Shown piece after piece: positions 12,401 through 23,556 of a stretch of 64,000 bases of DNA. Every line of letters begins with the position of its first letter. Positions within the stretch are counted from its first letter, which is position 1. The notes beneath the pieces are model-generated. The model was not told where the DNA came from, ran no database searches, and was given only the letters and a program-made list of their open reading frames with translations. Source of the stretch: Oscarella lobularis (lineage: Eukaryota; Porifera; Homoscleromorpha; Homosclerophorida; Oscarellidae). The position numbers and the translations under genes are program-made. The stretch is taken from assembly GCF_947507565.1 (NCBI RefSeq), contig NC_089185.1, forward strand, positions 124,001 to 188,000, in the 5' to 3' direction.

Positions 12401-13470
12401 CGGCTTGGACGCCGAATTGAGCAGAGGCGAGAACTTGAGTCGCAACGACGTTCCCTGTATATCGAAAATGTAGTAACCCTTCGAATGTTCGATTGTGTAT
12501 TTGAGCGTGTTGCCTTGCCAATCGCTAGCGCTCAAACTTCCGACGACCGTTTCGGGTGGACTGTGTTCGTTCACTCGCGTACTCGTCGATTGAATATTGT
12601 AGGGCGGATCGTTGATTCGACGGCAGTAAAGTCTCGGAATCGAATTATAATTCGTCCACTTCGCGGTGCCTTGACACTGAACGCGCGGAAGATTTTGATA
12701 AGAAACGGACGGATAGTACTGGCCAAACGAGTAGCCACTTTGTCCACCAATAAAAGCCAATTTATAATTACTGGGACATTGGAGATAGCAGTAGTTGAGA
12801 TATGTCGTTGTGCAGGATGGAACGATGACTTTCTGGCACGTTGTTCCAAATTGATCCCTATAGGCACTGCCCGGGCAATTCGGCACGTTCGGCCTTCCGC
12901 AGTCGACGGGCCGACACGACGTTCGTCCCGACAAGTAATAACCGTAATGGCATCGACAATAATAACTTCCCACCGTATTGTAGCAGAGATGAGCGCAGGG
13001 ACCGCGGCCACCGTTACTGCTACATTCGTTGACGTCACCGCAGTAGTAGTAGCCATAGGAATAGTATCCACCGTAGCAAGAGCAGCGGCCATTTCTGCAT
13101 ATCTGCTGACATCCGCCGTTCGGTCGACCGCATCGTCGGCTTTCAGTCAAGTGAGGACAGCCGCGGCCTCCCCATTGAGACCAACGCCACACGTAGCGGC
13201 GTCTGTATTGGTAACCATAGCCGCATCGATTGCTACATCCGCCCCAATTTCCCCAGCCTATATAAAAAAGAAAAGGCAACGCCCCTTAGAAACTCAAAAG
13301 GCGTGGTTTTCCCAAACCCCGTTTCCGTTCGCCTTGCACTCACCATTTACTTCGCAATTGACGGGACGCCACCAGCGGCGGCGACGACGACGCCAACCGT
13401 CGCTTTCGCTCCACAGAGACGCAAAGGCGACGAAGGCGAGAAGAAGAACGGCAACGTTGAAACGAAACAT
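6248..13470 (-). CDS. Large cadherin-repeat receptor with TSP1, EGF, one TM helix and short tail
   Basis: Cell-surface adhesion receptor. ATG 13470 opens a signal peptide ([18 protein letters not shown]). In order: a Trp/Cys-rich thrombospondin type 1 domain ([14 protein letters not shown]), an EGF with DVNECSS, a Cys-rich sushi-like segment, roughly twelve cadherin-type repeats recognised by D-x-D and DxNExP-like linkers (DVNDTP, NVNEAP, DINEAP, NVNEPP), two or three EGFs ([12 protein letters not shown]), a juxtamembrane region with RRKR, one membrane helix ([18 protein letters not shown]), a basic stop-transfer RRRRR and a tail of about 100 residues with NPLYD and DPLYD. Most repeats carry a cysteine pair. 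No beta-catenin-binding tail or laminin-G was seen, so it is neither a classical cadherin nor clearly Fat or Flamingo. The exact repeat count is approximate. Confidence 0.85.
9445..9480. repeat. AAAT tetranucleotide microsatellite
   Basis: Nine tandem copies of AAAT lie inside an intron of the cadherin gene, between two exons of a repeat-encoding stretch. Confidence 0.97.
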
Positions 13471-13906
13471 CGTTTTTTTTTTTCGCACTCAAAAGCCTTC
13501 TCAAAGCAACGCAAGTGTGCCCTCGAGATGCTTTCGCGTTGAGTACCGGACCGAGGCTGGCACGAAATCGTCGCTCTCACGTGCACATGTATCCCATCGT
13601 CCTTTGCAAGCGACCAATGAAATTGCAGCGATCTTTAGAAATCACGTGAAAATTTGCAAAAACGTGGGAGGCGATCGTGAGGTGACGATGAGGTACCGCC
13701 AGGTACCGGCGTGTTTTGTGATCGTTATCAGAGCCGTGTATAGAGACTCTATTTTTGGCTCGCTCCCCCAAGGGGACCCACTTTCGAGAGTTGGAGATAT
13801 CGAAGAACGATGCCGGTCCTTTTGAAAGAGCATCTCATCGATCCAAAGATGCAGGCAATCGCAATCAGTCGACTAGATCCGGGCGTCTCAAGAATATCAA
13901 TCCAAG
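13471..13906. promoter_or_regulatory. Shared intergenic region between the cadherin gene and PDSS2
   Basis: This 436-bp gap separates two divergent start codons. I see no supported exon in it. It contains a T-run next to the cadherin ATG and CACGTG-like hexamers near 13577-13588. Its role as a bidirectional promoter is inferred from position only. Confidence 0.4.
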
Positions 13907-15255
13907 ATGTTTTCTAGTCGAATTTTTCCGCGTATCTCTCTTGTCCGCGCCAGTAGCATGTGGAGACACGTCTTATCGGAGGCCGAAAAAACAGTCGGAC
14001 ATCCTACGTCCTACTTAGGCCTTCGCTATCTTCTCAGCGACGAAATGTCGAACGTGATGAGAAATTTCAGACGATTGGCAGGCACTAGACATCCCTTGCT
14101 GAAAAAACTTGGGTAAACACAATCCAAAAGCGTCGAATTCGCTCGTTTCGACGTCCTTTGACCAGAGGTTTCCTACTGAACGAGCCAAATAACATTCACG
14201 TGAGGGGATTAGTCGTTTTGCTCATATCCAAGGCAACGCAGTCGTTGCTATCATCCCATCGAGCCCCTCTCGAACCTAGAGACGCGACAGGTTAGGGTCA
14301 CAAATCGAAAATCGTAGTTATTTCCACGAAAAACAGGCATTCTTCCGAGTCAGCGAAAATTAGCCGAAATAACAGAACTCATTCACATGGGCTATCTTAT
14401 GCACGATACGACGCTCACACCGAATGACGAAAACGAGTCGAACGATCTAATCTACGGAAACAAAATGGCCATACTAGCCGGAGACTTTCTCCTTGCAAAC
14501 GCGTCACTCGAACTGGCAAAACTACACAATACAAAGGCAATAATATATATACATATTTCATAATATAATAATATAAATATATTATATAATTTATATAATA
14601 CATAGGAATATTTCACGTGAGTTTCTCACCAGGTAGTCGAATTGATATCTGAAGCGATTGCTGATATCAGCGAGGGAGTATTCATCGAAATAGAACCATC
14701 TGAACCGATATTCCCAGACAGGTTTCCTTGGCTCGTTCCATCCGCGCTATCAGTTGATTTAAATCAGATGGTCCATCGCTGGCTTCATCATACCTATTTA
14801 CAAACGGGTAGTCTATTAGGGAAAAGTTGCCAGGCAGCAATGCTACTCAGTTCCAATGACAGTGACGTAATGGCACACGCCTATGGCCAGCATCTAGCAA
14901 TAGCTAATCAAGTAAAAAACATTATATAAATAAATTATATATATAGGGATTCTTGTCTAGATTCACGAGGATATGATTCCGTTTCGTGCGAATGCGTATG
15001 GATCGCTTCGATCCGGTAACGTTGTGATAGCTCAGACTGGAATCAATGATAAGGTCACTGATTTCAGTACCATCGAGGTGACGTCACTTCTATTTCTGTA
15101 TCTATATACTGAAATTTCTTTAGGATAAACATTTTAATGTTTTGAAAAATCTAGCTCAGTATCACAGCGAAAAAGCGGCAGCCGCTCTCGGCGAATTTCC
15201 CCCGTCAGAAGCGAAGGAAACTCTACTAAAAATAGCCCAGACTATAGCAAACTAA
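13907..15255 (+). CDS. PDSS2: Decaprenyl-diphosphate synthase subunit 2
   Basis: Non-catalytic partner of PDSS1 in making the polyprenyl tail of ubiquinone in mitochondria. The first exon reads MFSSRIFPRISLVRASS (presequence-like), then LSEAEKTVGHPTSYLGLRYLLSDEMSNV and RRLAGTRHPLLKKLG, closely matching PDSS2. Later exons give a STKAKITELIHMGY-type helix region, then NKMAILAGDFLLANAS, GSLLGKSCQAAMLLS, AYGQHLAIANQVK, and the end PPSEAKETLLKIAQTIAN with stop at 15253-15255. GDFLLAN sits where active prenyl synthases carry an Asp-rich motif, which fits the degenerate PDSS2 subunit. An intron near 14540-14635 is unusually AT-rich. AATAAA is near 15310. Confidence 0.93.
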
Positions 15256-15435
15256 ACTCAGTATCTATTTCCGTTATTCGATGTCTAAGGAACACTTTGT
15301 ACTACTAGGAATAAAATAAAATCGTTCGTTTTACCTTGTATTGTTGGGAGTACCCATTTAGTTGAGGCCCCTTCTTACGTAGTTGCCTATAGGAGAACGT
15401 ACATATATCTATCCCCCCCGGATGAGAATTATTTA

Positions 15436-16908
15436 TCAGTACTTCGTCGCCGGCCACGGTTCTCTTGGAAGCGGCTCCAGCCGAATCGGTTTAGATGGGG
15501 CCAATTGATAAGGGGGTTTCTGAACGGGAGCTGAGCCCATGTGAAGATAATCGTAATTGGGAGAATAGTAAGAAAAATCGCTTTGAATAAATTGTGCGGG
15601 ATTGGTATCAGAATAGGGAGCTGACCAGCTTCTACGCGAAATATTGAGCGAAGAACGTCGGACTGTCCCCGCTCTCTTACTTGTCTTGAGAGTCCCATGA
15701 GAGTCCGGAAGTAATACTTACTTCATGTTCGTCTTTAGAAACGTCGTTCTTCTCCTTCTTCTTCAGATCCCACATCTCAGTCAATTTAGAAGACTGAACC
15801 TTGGGATGATTTTTAAATCGAGCTCTATTTAATTAAAGAATCTCAAATAAAAAAACGGTTCACAGACACGAATTTCACCTTATAGATGCGCTAGACTTCT
15901 CCGGCTTTCCTACAGACTTCAAATAGACTCTTAGATAATTAGTTTGTTTCTTGAGAGGATGCGGCATCACGATAGGTCTCTTCAAAGACCACAAACTCTC
16001 CTTCTTCAAAACGTTTCTTTTTCTCGTCATTCCTACGTAGCTGAGCGACTTCGTCGCGCCGACGTCATCATCGTCGCTTTCGCCGACTTCCGGGGGCTTC
16101 CATATCGGTATTTTAGCGAGCGATTTCTGTTCAAGATCTCGCGTTCTTTTGATCTGATCTTCATCCAGCGTTCCAGGCGCGTGTCGAATAAGCAGTTCCA
16201 TTGCGCGAGTCACCTCATCAACGATTTGCTGGCTCAACATTGGCCTTTCAATATTCTTAGGAATATCTGTGAAGAAAAATTATTTTTTTTAGATTGTTTA
16301 TAGCTGGGTTGCTAACCGGAAGCGAGACTTCTTTTAATGTGCTCCTCTTTTTTAGATTTATATTTTCGAAATTGTTTTTGTAAAGTTCTAGCCGCAGCTT
16401 CTGTTAATTAATTAATAATAATAAAATATCTATAGTACACGTAATAATACCTTGATCTTCTCTTTGTCTTATTAAATTTGCCGCTTTTCGTCGCCCAATC
16501 ATTCCCCGATAATGTCGTTGCACGATCGTAGCCGCTGCAGTCGCGCGTTCCTTTTCCTCTTCCTCCTCCCCACCTCTCCTTTCGACGCTCATTTCCTTCT
16601 CGTACAAAGCGGCGAACTCGCTTCCCAAATTCTCCTCTCCGCTTCGCTTTTTTCTCGCCCTATGCTCCCTATATCGTCTCTGTATGAGCAAAGCAGCGTC
16701 GTCTCTCTCTCCTAGCAACAGGACAAACACGATTAACCGATTGGTCCACCCTCTCTAGCCCTCCTACTGTCTTTGCTATTTATTATTATTTTTCTATACT
16801 ATAGGCTTTCTCTCGAAGTCGTCGGAGTCGGTCGCGAGCCCGTTTTCCCCGAAAATGAGCTTGCAATTTCGTCGCCGCTGCCACTTCCTCGTCGCCGTGT
16901 CGAGACAT
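15436..16908 (-). CDS. Protein with three IQ (calmodulin-binding) motifs
   Basis: No named family recognised. The ATG at 16908 gives a first exon with an IQ motif (ATKLQAHFRGKRARDRL). The second exon joins in phase with a second IQ (ALLIQRRYREHRARKKR), an acidic coiled segment (GGEEEEEKERA), and a third IQ (ATIVQRHYRGMIGRRKAA). Downstream exons (about 15880-16270) read QQIVDEVTRAMELLIRHAPG, IPIWKPPEVGESDDDDVG and a basic stretch. The last exons are Ser/Pro/Tyr-rich, ending LEPLPREPWPATKY at 15436. IQ motifs imply binding of calmodulin or a myosin light-chain-like protein. A ciliary or cytoskeletal role is possible but not shown. It is tail-to-tail with PDSS2 and head-to-head with ACAD8 (235 bp). 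Confidence 0.7.
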
Positions 16909-17143
16909 TTTTTTTTCTTTCTAAGATCCCGTCTCGAGCACTAGCTACAAACCCGTTGTCATGCCATCGTCCCAAAGAAAACAGGCGACGCGCCGATTCA
17001 GGGTTTCCTCCCATTAGAAAGACGTCGATAATGTTACTTTTACGTTACTCACCCATATCAGAGAATCCTCGCCTTCGAATTTTTCTAAATGTCCTTAGAA
17101 ATGGCGAAATACTCAAACTGACAACGCGCGTTAGTGCCTAAAT

Positions 17144-19134
17144 ATGACGTCGCTTGGCCGTCGACTACTACTGCGATCAAGCCTTCCTACCTCGGCTCTC
17201 CGCAGCCTGACCCATTGGTCATTAGAAAGAAGTTGCATAGATCGTACGAAAAAGTTTCGTCTTGCGGCGACGTGGTGATAAAGCGTAGTCTCGCAGCTGC
17301 CGACGGATTGAACGAAGAGCAGCGAGAATTCCAGCAAGTCGCTACGGCATTTGCTCAAAATGAAATGAAACCGCACATGAAGAAGTGGGACGAAAAAGTA
17401 GAGCAATCCCACACGTGACACATCAAATGTATCAAATTTTCGACATAGGAAATATTCCCCCAAGACGTTCTAAAACAGGCAGCTGACCTAGGATTCGGAG
17501 GTGCAACCCTAAATAAAAAATCCCCATTACGATAAAGATCCTTTTATGTAGGAATTTACACAAGAACTGACTATGGTGGCAGTGGACTCTCTCGTCTCGA
17601 CGCGTCCATCATATTCGAAGCTTTGGCTGGGGGTTGTGTTAGCACTACGGCTTATCTTTCAATACACAAGTAAATTTAAGCACGACTCTCCTCCAAGAGA
17701 AACTTTGACTCGTTTCCGGGTTAGCATGTGTGTTTGGATGGTGGATCAGTTCGGAAATAAAGAGCAGAGAGAGAAATGGATTCCTCAACTCGCATCTATG
17801 AACGTAATTACAAAAAAAATAAACTTAATTAACAGAAACGTAGTGATTCTGTACTTGGGGTCAGCTATTCGCTTCCTACTGTCTGACTGAACCAGGTAAA
17901 CAATCAAACTACAAACGTTTACTTTAGAAAGAAATTTTTTTTAAAAAGGAGCGGGAAGTGATGCTGCGTCTCTCGCTACATCAGCGAGACGAGACGGCGA
18001 TCACTACGTTCTCAACGGAACAAAAGTACACTGCAACATCTAGTAGCAATAATAACTGACTTTTTTGTCCTCTCAGTCTTTTATTAGCGGAGGGCAGGCG
18101 TCTGGTTTTTACGTAGTAATGGCAAGAACTGGAGAAAAGGGTACGGTACTTAAAAAATGTATGATATTTAATTAAATCAAATCACGTGTTTAGGTTCTAA
18201 AGGAATCACTTGCATGTTTGTTGAAAATGGTACAAAGGGGTTGAGCTTCGGTGCCAAGGAAAAGAAAGTAACGAGACTATAATACGGGACTGAGAGGGAG
18301 GGAAGGGGAAGTTTTACTTTGATCAAGGTGGGTTGGAATTCTCAACCAACGAGAATGGTTATATTCGAAGACTGCAGAATTCCAATTATAAATCGAATAG
18401 GACTAGAGGGCCAAGTGAGAATAATAATAGAAAACCTCGTTTTCGTCAATAATACTAATCCACTATAGGGATTTAATATTGCTATGCAAGGGCTCAACGG
18501 CGGACGAATCAACATAGGTTTGACTAACTAAAGAGAATAATTTAGTTACTTTGACGTCTGCCTATAGCATCTTGTAGTTTGGGGGCTGCTCAGTCATCAA
18601 TAGAAATCACTAGAGAACACCTCGAAGACAGGGTCCAATTCAATAGACCACTAGCTCAAAACCAGGTTCATTATATATAAAATTAATAAATCAATTTAAT
18701 TTTTTTGATTAGTATTTGCAATTCAAATTGGCCGACATGGCAACGGATCTCGTCGCATCTCGACTCATGGTGCGAAATGCGGCGAGACACTTGGACAGCA
18801 AATCGCCCCAGGCCGTCCACCTATGTTCCATGGCAAAGCTTTTTGCCACAGACAAGTGTTTCAATGTACAAATAAAAGAAAACTTGTAGCTGAATTTCTA
18901 ACTCTTTTAAATTAAGATTTGTAATGATGCACTTCAGCTTCACGGTGGCTATGGCTACTTGAAGGATTATGCCGTCCAACAGTACATGAGGGATACAAGA
19001 GTACACCAAATTTTAGAAGGTATATATGCAATGATCATTAAATCGTTATACTGACTCCTTATAAAGGTACCAATGAAATCATGAGGGGAATCATTGCCGG
19101 AGGCCTTTTGCCAGACACACCCATTTTTCGCTGA
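17144..19134 (+). CDS. ACAD8: Isobutyryl-CoA dehydrogenase, mitochondrial
   Basis: FAD-dependent acyl-CoA dehydrogenase of valine catabolism. The ATG at 17144 opens an Arg/Leu-rich presequence ([17 protein letters not shown]). An intron follows, then [145 protein letters not shown] and [16 protein letters not shown]. The Glu of LEGTNEIMR aligns with the catalytic base of the family. The wording fits ACAD8 better than short/branched-chain ACADSB or IVD. About nine short introns, most under 90 nt. The stop is at 19132-19134, 32 bp before the stop of MRPS7 on the other strand. Confidence 0.92.
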
Positions 19135-19166
19135 TGATTAATTAATAATTATTATTAATAAACAAC

Positions 19167-19733
19167 TCACCACCATCGATAATGAGCAAAGGCTCGATTG
19201 GCTTCAGCGATCTTATGCAATTCGACTTTTTTTCTAATTACCGTTCCTTCTCCCTTGTAGGCGTCGACTAATTCGAGAGCGAGTTTTCGAGACATTCCAT
19301 GTCCGGGTCTTTCTCTCGCCGCCGTTATGATCCACTTGATGGCGAGAAAGCGACGTCGTTTTTCGGCGAGCGGCCCCGGCACTTGATACATTTTGCCCGC
19401 TCGACGAATTTTCGTGATTCCCACGACCGGTTTCGCGTTTTCGACGGCTTTGTGGAAGATTTCTAACGGACTCGAGTCCCATTCCTCTTTCGTTTGCTCT
19501 TTTTTGACGTCGTATAGGGCCCTGCGAAAGATTTGCTGCGATAGGGACTTCTTTCCGTCCCACATCATGCAATTGACGAATTTGTTCGCTAATTCGTCGT
19601 AGAAAATCGACGGATTCGCGTGCGAATCGGCGGGCGGAGTGCTCGAACTCGACGACGTAAAGCGAAACGATAGAATAGGCGATCCGGTTCGAAGAAAAGC
19701 GCAGAGAAACGGAGGTCGACGAAGCAACGCCAT
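19167..19733 (-). CDS. MRPS7: Mitochondrial small ribosomal subunit protein uS7m
   Basis: Intronless 188-residue protein. An N-terminal presequence-like stretch (MALLRRPPFLCAFLR) and a Ser-rich linker precede the S7 domain: FVNCMMWDGKKSLSQQIFRR, FHKAVENAKPVVGITKIRRA, KMYQVPGPLAEKRRRFLAIK, RPGHGMSRKLALELVDAYKG and KVELHKIAEANRAFAHYRWW. The S7 fold binds the 3' domain of the small-subunit rRNA in the mitoribosome. The RRW/YRWW ending is typical of uS7m. It lies in tandem below RPL36A, so two ribosomal protein genes sit side by side. Confidence 0.95.
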   Translation of the reverse strand: MALLRRPPFLCAFLRTGSPILSFRFTSSSSSTPPADSHANPSIFYDELANKFVNCMMWDGKKSLSQQIFRRALYDVKKEQTKEEWDSSPLEIFHKAVENAKPVVGITKIRRAGKMYQVPGPLAEKRRRFLAIKWIITAARERPGHGMSRKLALELVDAYKGEGTVIRKKVELHKIAEANRAFAHYRWW

Positions 19734-19837
19734 AGCACGTGATTACGATGAAGAGGCCCGGACCAAGGAGAAGGAAAAAAACTCGCGCAGATTGTACTGT
19801 ATAATGTGTGATTCGCTTAAATGAAAAACAGAATCCG

Positions 19838-20374
19838 CTAGAATTGGATCATTTGTCCCTAAAACAGAAAAAAATGAGCAACAAGTCCATTTTTTCTCCT
19901 TTGGCTTTTTTACCTTTCTCTTCTTGTCTCCGCCCAGTTCAAAATGCTTGCATCGCTTGATCGGGACCTGCTTCTTCATTTTGCACACTTGACATTCCAT
20001 CCTTAGTACAATTTTCTTGGTCGTTTTCGCCTAAAACCAGGGCTGTAGACAAAAGGGGTCCCCGCGCCGATTCACGTACCTTCTTATGGAAAATTGGCTT
20101 CGTTTGACCGCCGTACCCTTTCTGTTTTCGATCGTAGCGCCTTTTTCCTATCGAAGAAGTCGCTCGAAGGTCGCTCGAAAGCTTTCACTCGCAACAGAAC
20201 CGACCTTGAACGTAGAGAGTCGCTTTTCCGGCCTTATACTGCGACACCTTGTGCAGCGTATGCCTCTTGCACTTCATTCGGCAAAACGTCTTTCTCGTTT
20301 TCGGCACGTTAACCTAAAAGCGAGCGCGAGCGTCGGATGGCCGAGATTCGCCGAGATCTAAAAGCACCCACCAT
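19838..20374 (-). CDS. RPL36A: Large ribosomal subunit protein eL42 (L36a/L44)
   Basis: Cytosolic 60S ribosomal protein. The first coding exon is just the ATG at 20374-20372, directly followed by a GT donor. The next exon begins [29 protein letters not shown]. Then [54 protein letters not shown] and a last mini-exon GQMIQF with stop at 19838. The CxxC-type zinc ligands (FCRMKC, CQVC) are kept. The product is the full family length of about 105 residues. An ATG isolated by a first intron is common in animal ribosomal protein genes. Confidence 0.97.
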
Positions 20375-20509
20375 GATGTCCCCGCTAGCGAAAACACGCC
20401 TACCAACAAATCCCGGATAATACATTCGCACCTAACTGTACACAGGATCGCTAGAAAGAACAAAAAAAAGCGACAACAGCCCTATAAAACTTAAGCAGGC
20501 GGAATAATA

Positions 20510-22296
20510 CTAAAACGAAGTTTCGAGATTGTCTTCATTACCTGCAGTTCTTGGTTGATATCCATTAGGCAAGCCATTCTGCTCAGCATCGTCATCATCC
20601 GGCACCTCGGGCGGTTTCTCACTTTCCGGCACGGGAGCTCGTTCCATTTTCGAACGACGAAGCTCCTCAATGCAAGGCTGAACAATTTCAGATATAACCT
20701 TGTCGTCGTCATAATCTCGATTGGCCAATGACTGCAAGTGTCCAACTACGTCTTCAAATTTTAATTTCAGTAATTCCTCTAGAAGAGAAAAGTTAGCAGG
20801 TGCGTTTATTTTTAATAGGCCAGGATTTACTTTGATGCAATTTGAGAACCCCGTAGGACGTTGCCGTGATCACAACTTCACCCAAAAACAAATACAAATC
20901 CCAAAGACGCAACGTTAAAGAAAACGGCGTCTATCCCCAAAAAATTCAAAATAAAAAAATTATTATTAACTAATAAACTCACTCGATCTAGAAAACACTG
21001 TAGGAACCATTTGGTTCCATATAAAGAAGGCTCGACGTCTTCTTTCGACTATGAAAAAGTATCAAGAGATTCAAAGGATAATCGAATGACTTTATTATAT
21101 ATACCAAATGCTTGTGCAACTTGGGTAGATACTTCTGTCGAACGCTTTTGTGATGATCAAAGGCTCGTAGGAGCTTCGGAAGACCCGGAACAAAATAACC
21201 TAAATAACCAATGCATAAACGCCACGCAAAAGTTATTAATTAACCGTGCATAGAATATTTGCTGTCTTTGAGAAGAACAACTAAAGCCCAAAACGCATCC
21301 TAGTGTAGAAAAAACTATAAAAAAGTCTCCAATTTTTATGCTAATCGATACCTCTTCATTGAGATACATAAGCAGGAGAGCGGCAATTCCACTCATACCC
21401 TGACAATATCCAACATGCTGCAAAATTAATCAATTTTTAATAAATTAATTGAATCTTTTGGCATCTTTACTTTGTTGTACATTGAATAGGCAGCCAAAAT
21501 GTGAAAAAGAGCTTGTTGTCTTTATTAGGAAACAAATATAGATTAATTAAACTTTTTTATTTGAGCTCATACTTGACATTGTATCTCTCCCGAAACATGA
21601 TATGATCGCGATACGTTCGATTCACGTCCAAATCGATTTGCCTTATATCCGGAGACACCTTCCGAGCCAATTGCCTCATATTCTTAATTAATTGCCTCTA
21701 GGGGACTTCTCTTTTCGACGACACGCGAACGATTACCTCGTAGACGCGCGGTTTCCTGACTTTTTCCAGTTCCAACAACTTCTGCCAGGCGGCCGATCGC
21801 AGCGAGTCGGGAACGCCCTTGAACATCCTCTTGCGTAGCTACGTGACGTCGCGCGTCAGAGAAAAGCCCGGGATACCGGCAAAATGACTGAGAGTCGAAC
21901 CTTTTCGCTATCGCGGTATTTTTCCCACTTCGAGAGCATTTTATTCCACTTCATTTGCCGCTCGCGTTCGTGCTGAAGATATTTCTCGCTGTATCGAACT
22001 TCGGCCAGGTGCTTTTTACTAGAAAACGAATAGACTAAAGAGGAAGCGCGGCGATGACGTTTTCTCACTGTAAAAACCCGTGGCGATCTGTCGAAAGATA
22101 AACGTCGAAATTCGGATCCTCCCAAGGATCGATGGCCGCTCCCTCTTCGCGGCCCTAAAAAGGGAAAAAAATCGATTTCGAGCGTTTCCCGCGCGATTTC
22201 GCTACATACGCGATCGTATTTTGCTACAATGGCCGCTCGTTCGGCATCTTTGTCCGATTCGGTGAACGCGGCGATGGCAGTCGCGTCTTCACTCAT
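20510..22296 (-). CDS. USP6NL: TBC-domain Rab GTPase-activating protein, USP6NL/RN-tre type
   Basis: RabGAP. ATG 22296 gives [12 protein letters not shown], then [118 protein letters not shown] and [17 protein letters not shown], tracking RN-tre. The Arg of IDLDVNR and the Gln of YCQGM are the dual catalytic fingers of TBC GAPs. The C-terminus ([20 protein letters not shown], then an acidic [12 protein letters not shown]) ends at 20510, so the long Pro-rich tail of vertebrate RN-tre is absent. The function in endocytic Rab5/Rab43 control is family knowledge. Several exons between 20750 and 21860 were not fully delimited. Confidence 0.88.
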
Positions 22297-22479
22297 AATT
22301 CTTCAATGATTTCGACGATTTCGAAGCGAAATCGAACCATCCGACGCCCGAAATCGATCGGGGTCGTTATATCGTTTAGAAAACGCCGCGACAGAGAAAC
22401 GGTTGACGAGCAACGATCGTCGCTTCGACCCCAGCAGCGAAACTCCGCCCAGAATCTTTATGCGCATGCGCACTTTAAT

Positions 22480-23132
22480 ATGTCTAACGATTTGACGTCG
22501 GCGTGTGCGAGCGGTGACGTCAAAGTAGCACATACCGTAATTCCTTCGACTTCCTCGTTCGTTTAGCCCCCCGTATTTAGACTGTCGATGCTTTACTTGC
22601 TAAGGGAGCTGATCCCAATAGAAAATCGTCCGAAGGATTCGCTCCCTTGTGTCTAGCCGCCTTTTGGGGTCATTCGGATGTCTGCGAGACATTGTTGGAA
22701 AGGGGGTGAGTAGAGTAGGATGAGACGCGCCACTTCCCTTGAGATTTCCCCCAGTGCTGACGTAAACGGAACGAATACCGGGACTTTGTGGACGGCAGCT
22801 CATTGCGCCGCTTTCCAAGGTCACGGAAAGGCCCTGATGATTATAATGAATCACAGTCCCAATTTGACGTTGAAGGATCACGAGGGAAGGTGTAGACTTT
22901 TAATTAATGTAAGAGGGAAATGAATAATCATGATTGGTTCTTCAGAACAGCCGCTGATTTCGGATCGGCGCTTGATTCTGTTTGGCCATTCTTTGGGGGT
23001 ACTGTACCATATAAAAGTTTATATACTATTGATTCTCCTATGATCTCAGCCAAAGGCTGCAAGAGAACCACAAAGGCAGATCTCATAGCCAAAAAAATAG
23101 TTAAAAAAGTACGCGTGGCTCTTACGTACTAA
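22480..23132 (+). CDS. Small ankyrin-repeat protein
   Basis: Spliced product of about 140 residues. MSNDLTSACASGDVK, then an in-phase intron, then TVDALLAKGADPNRKSSEG, APLCLAAFWGHSDVCETLLE, GADVNGTNTGTLWTAAHCAA, FQGHGKALMIIMNHSPNLTL and DHEGRTAADFGSALDSVWPF, followed by FGAKGCKRTTKADLIAKKIV and the stop. About three ankyrin repeats, so a protein-binding adaptor. The conserved-looking post-repeat tail (WPFFGAKGCKRT) may define an unnamed invertebrate family. It starts 183 bp from the USP6NL ATG, head-to-head. The stop at 23130-23132 overlaps a possible stop of an antisense exon. Confidence 0.75.
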
Positions 23133-23458
23133 GTAATCAACAAAACAATAATCTTACCTTTGTAAGATTGCAAGTACGCCTTCTTCTCACGCTGCAACCG
23201 AATCACATGATCCACAGGCATATTTTTCAAGGCCTGGCTCAGCATACGTTCTAGAAACGCAGCCACTAAGACAGAGGGTCAAAAAAATAAATCACAACTT
23301 CTTTATTTATATATTCTTCCTGTTTCTGATAGGATTTAGCTGCTGGCGCCCACGGAGACGTACTGGGAGCAATAGAGGAAAATTCAAGTCTAACCAATAA
23401 GGGAGAGTCTAAAGCGAAACCGAGTTTTTCTCTTTGGAAATCGTGACGCTTGTTGCAT
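23129..23458 (-). CDS. Unresolved exon(s) of a small gene
   Basis: Between the ankyrin gene and GPD1 the minus strand carries a coding-like stretch: LSQALKNMPVDHVIRLQREK then KAYLQSYK (about 23160-23265), preceded by a CTTAG acceptor and an upstream segment TSPWAPAAKSYQKQEEYIN. The phases of these two pieces do not join with the only visible GT donor, so I cannot offer a complete model. A plausible ATG is at 23458. The helix-forming Lys/Arg/Gln composition resembles small mitochondrial assembly or membrane proteins, but I do not recognise it. Read through, the frame stops at 23129-23131. Confidence 0.35.
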
Positions 23459-23556
23459 GTCTGTTGCAGTAATTCACGCTCTATTTACGACTCGTTTAGA
23501 CAGTAAATACAGTACATCCAACATTGGTTCAACATTTATTTAGCTTCTTGAAAGAG

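Noticed and set aside
12140-13825. 561-codon open frame on the plus strand
   Set aside because: It lies antisense to the TSP1/EGF/cadherin exons, is very Arg/Val-rich, and has no motif. The minus strand encodes clear domains.
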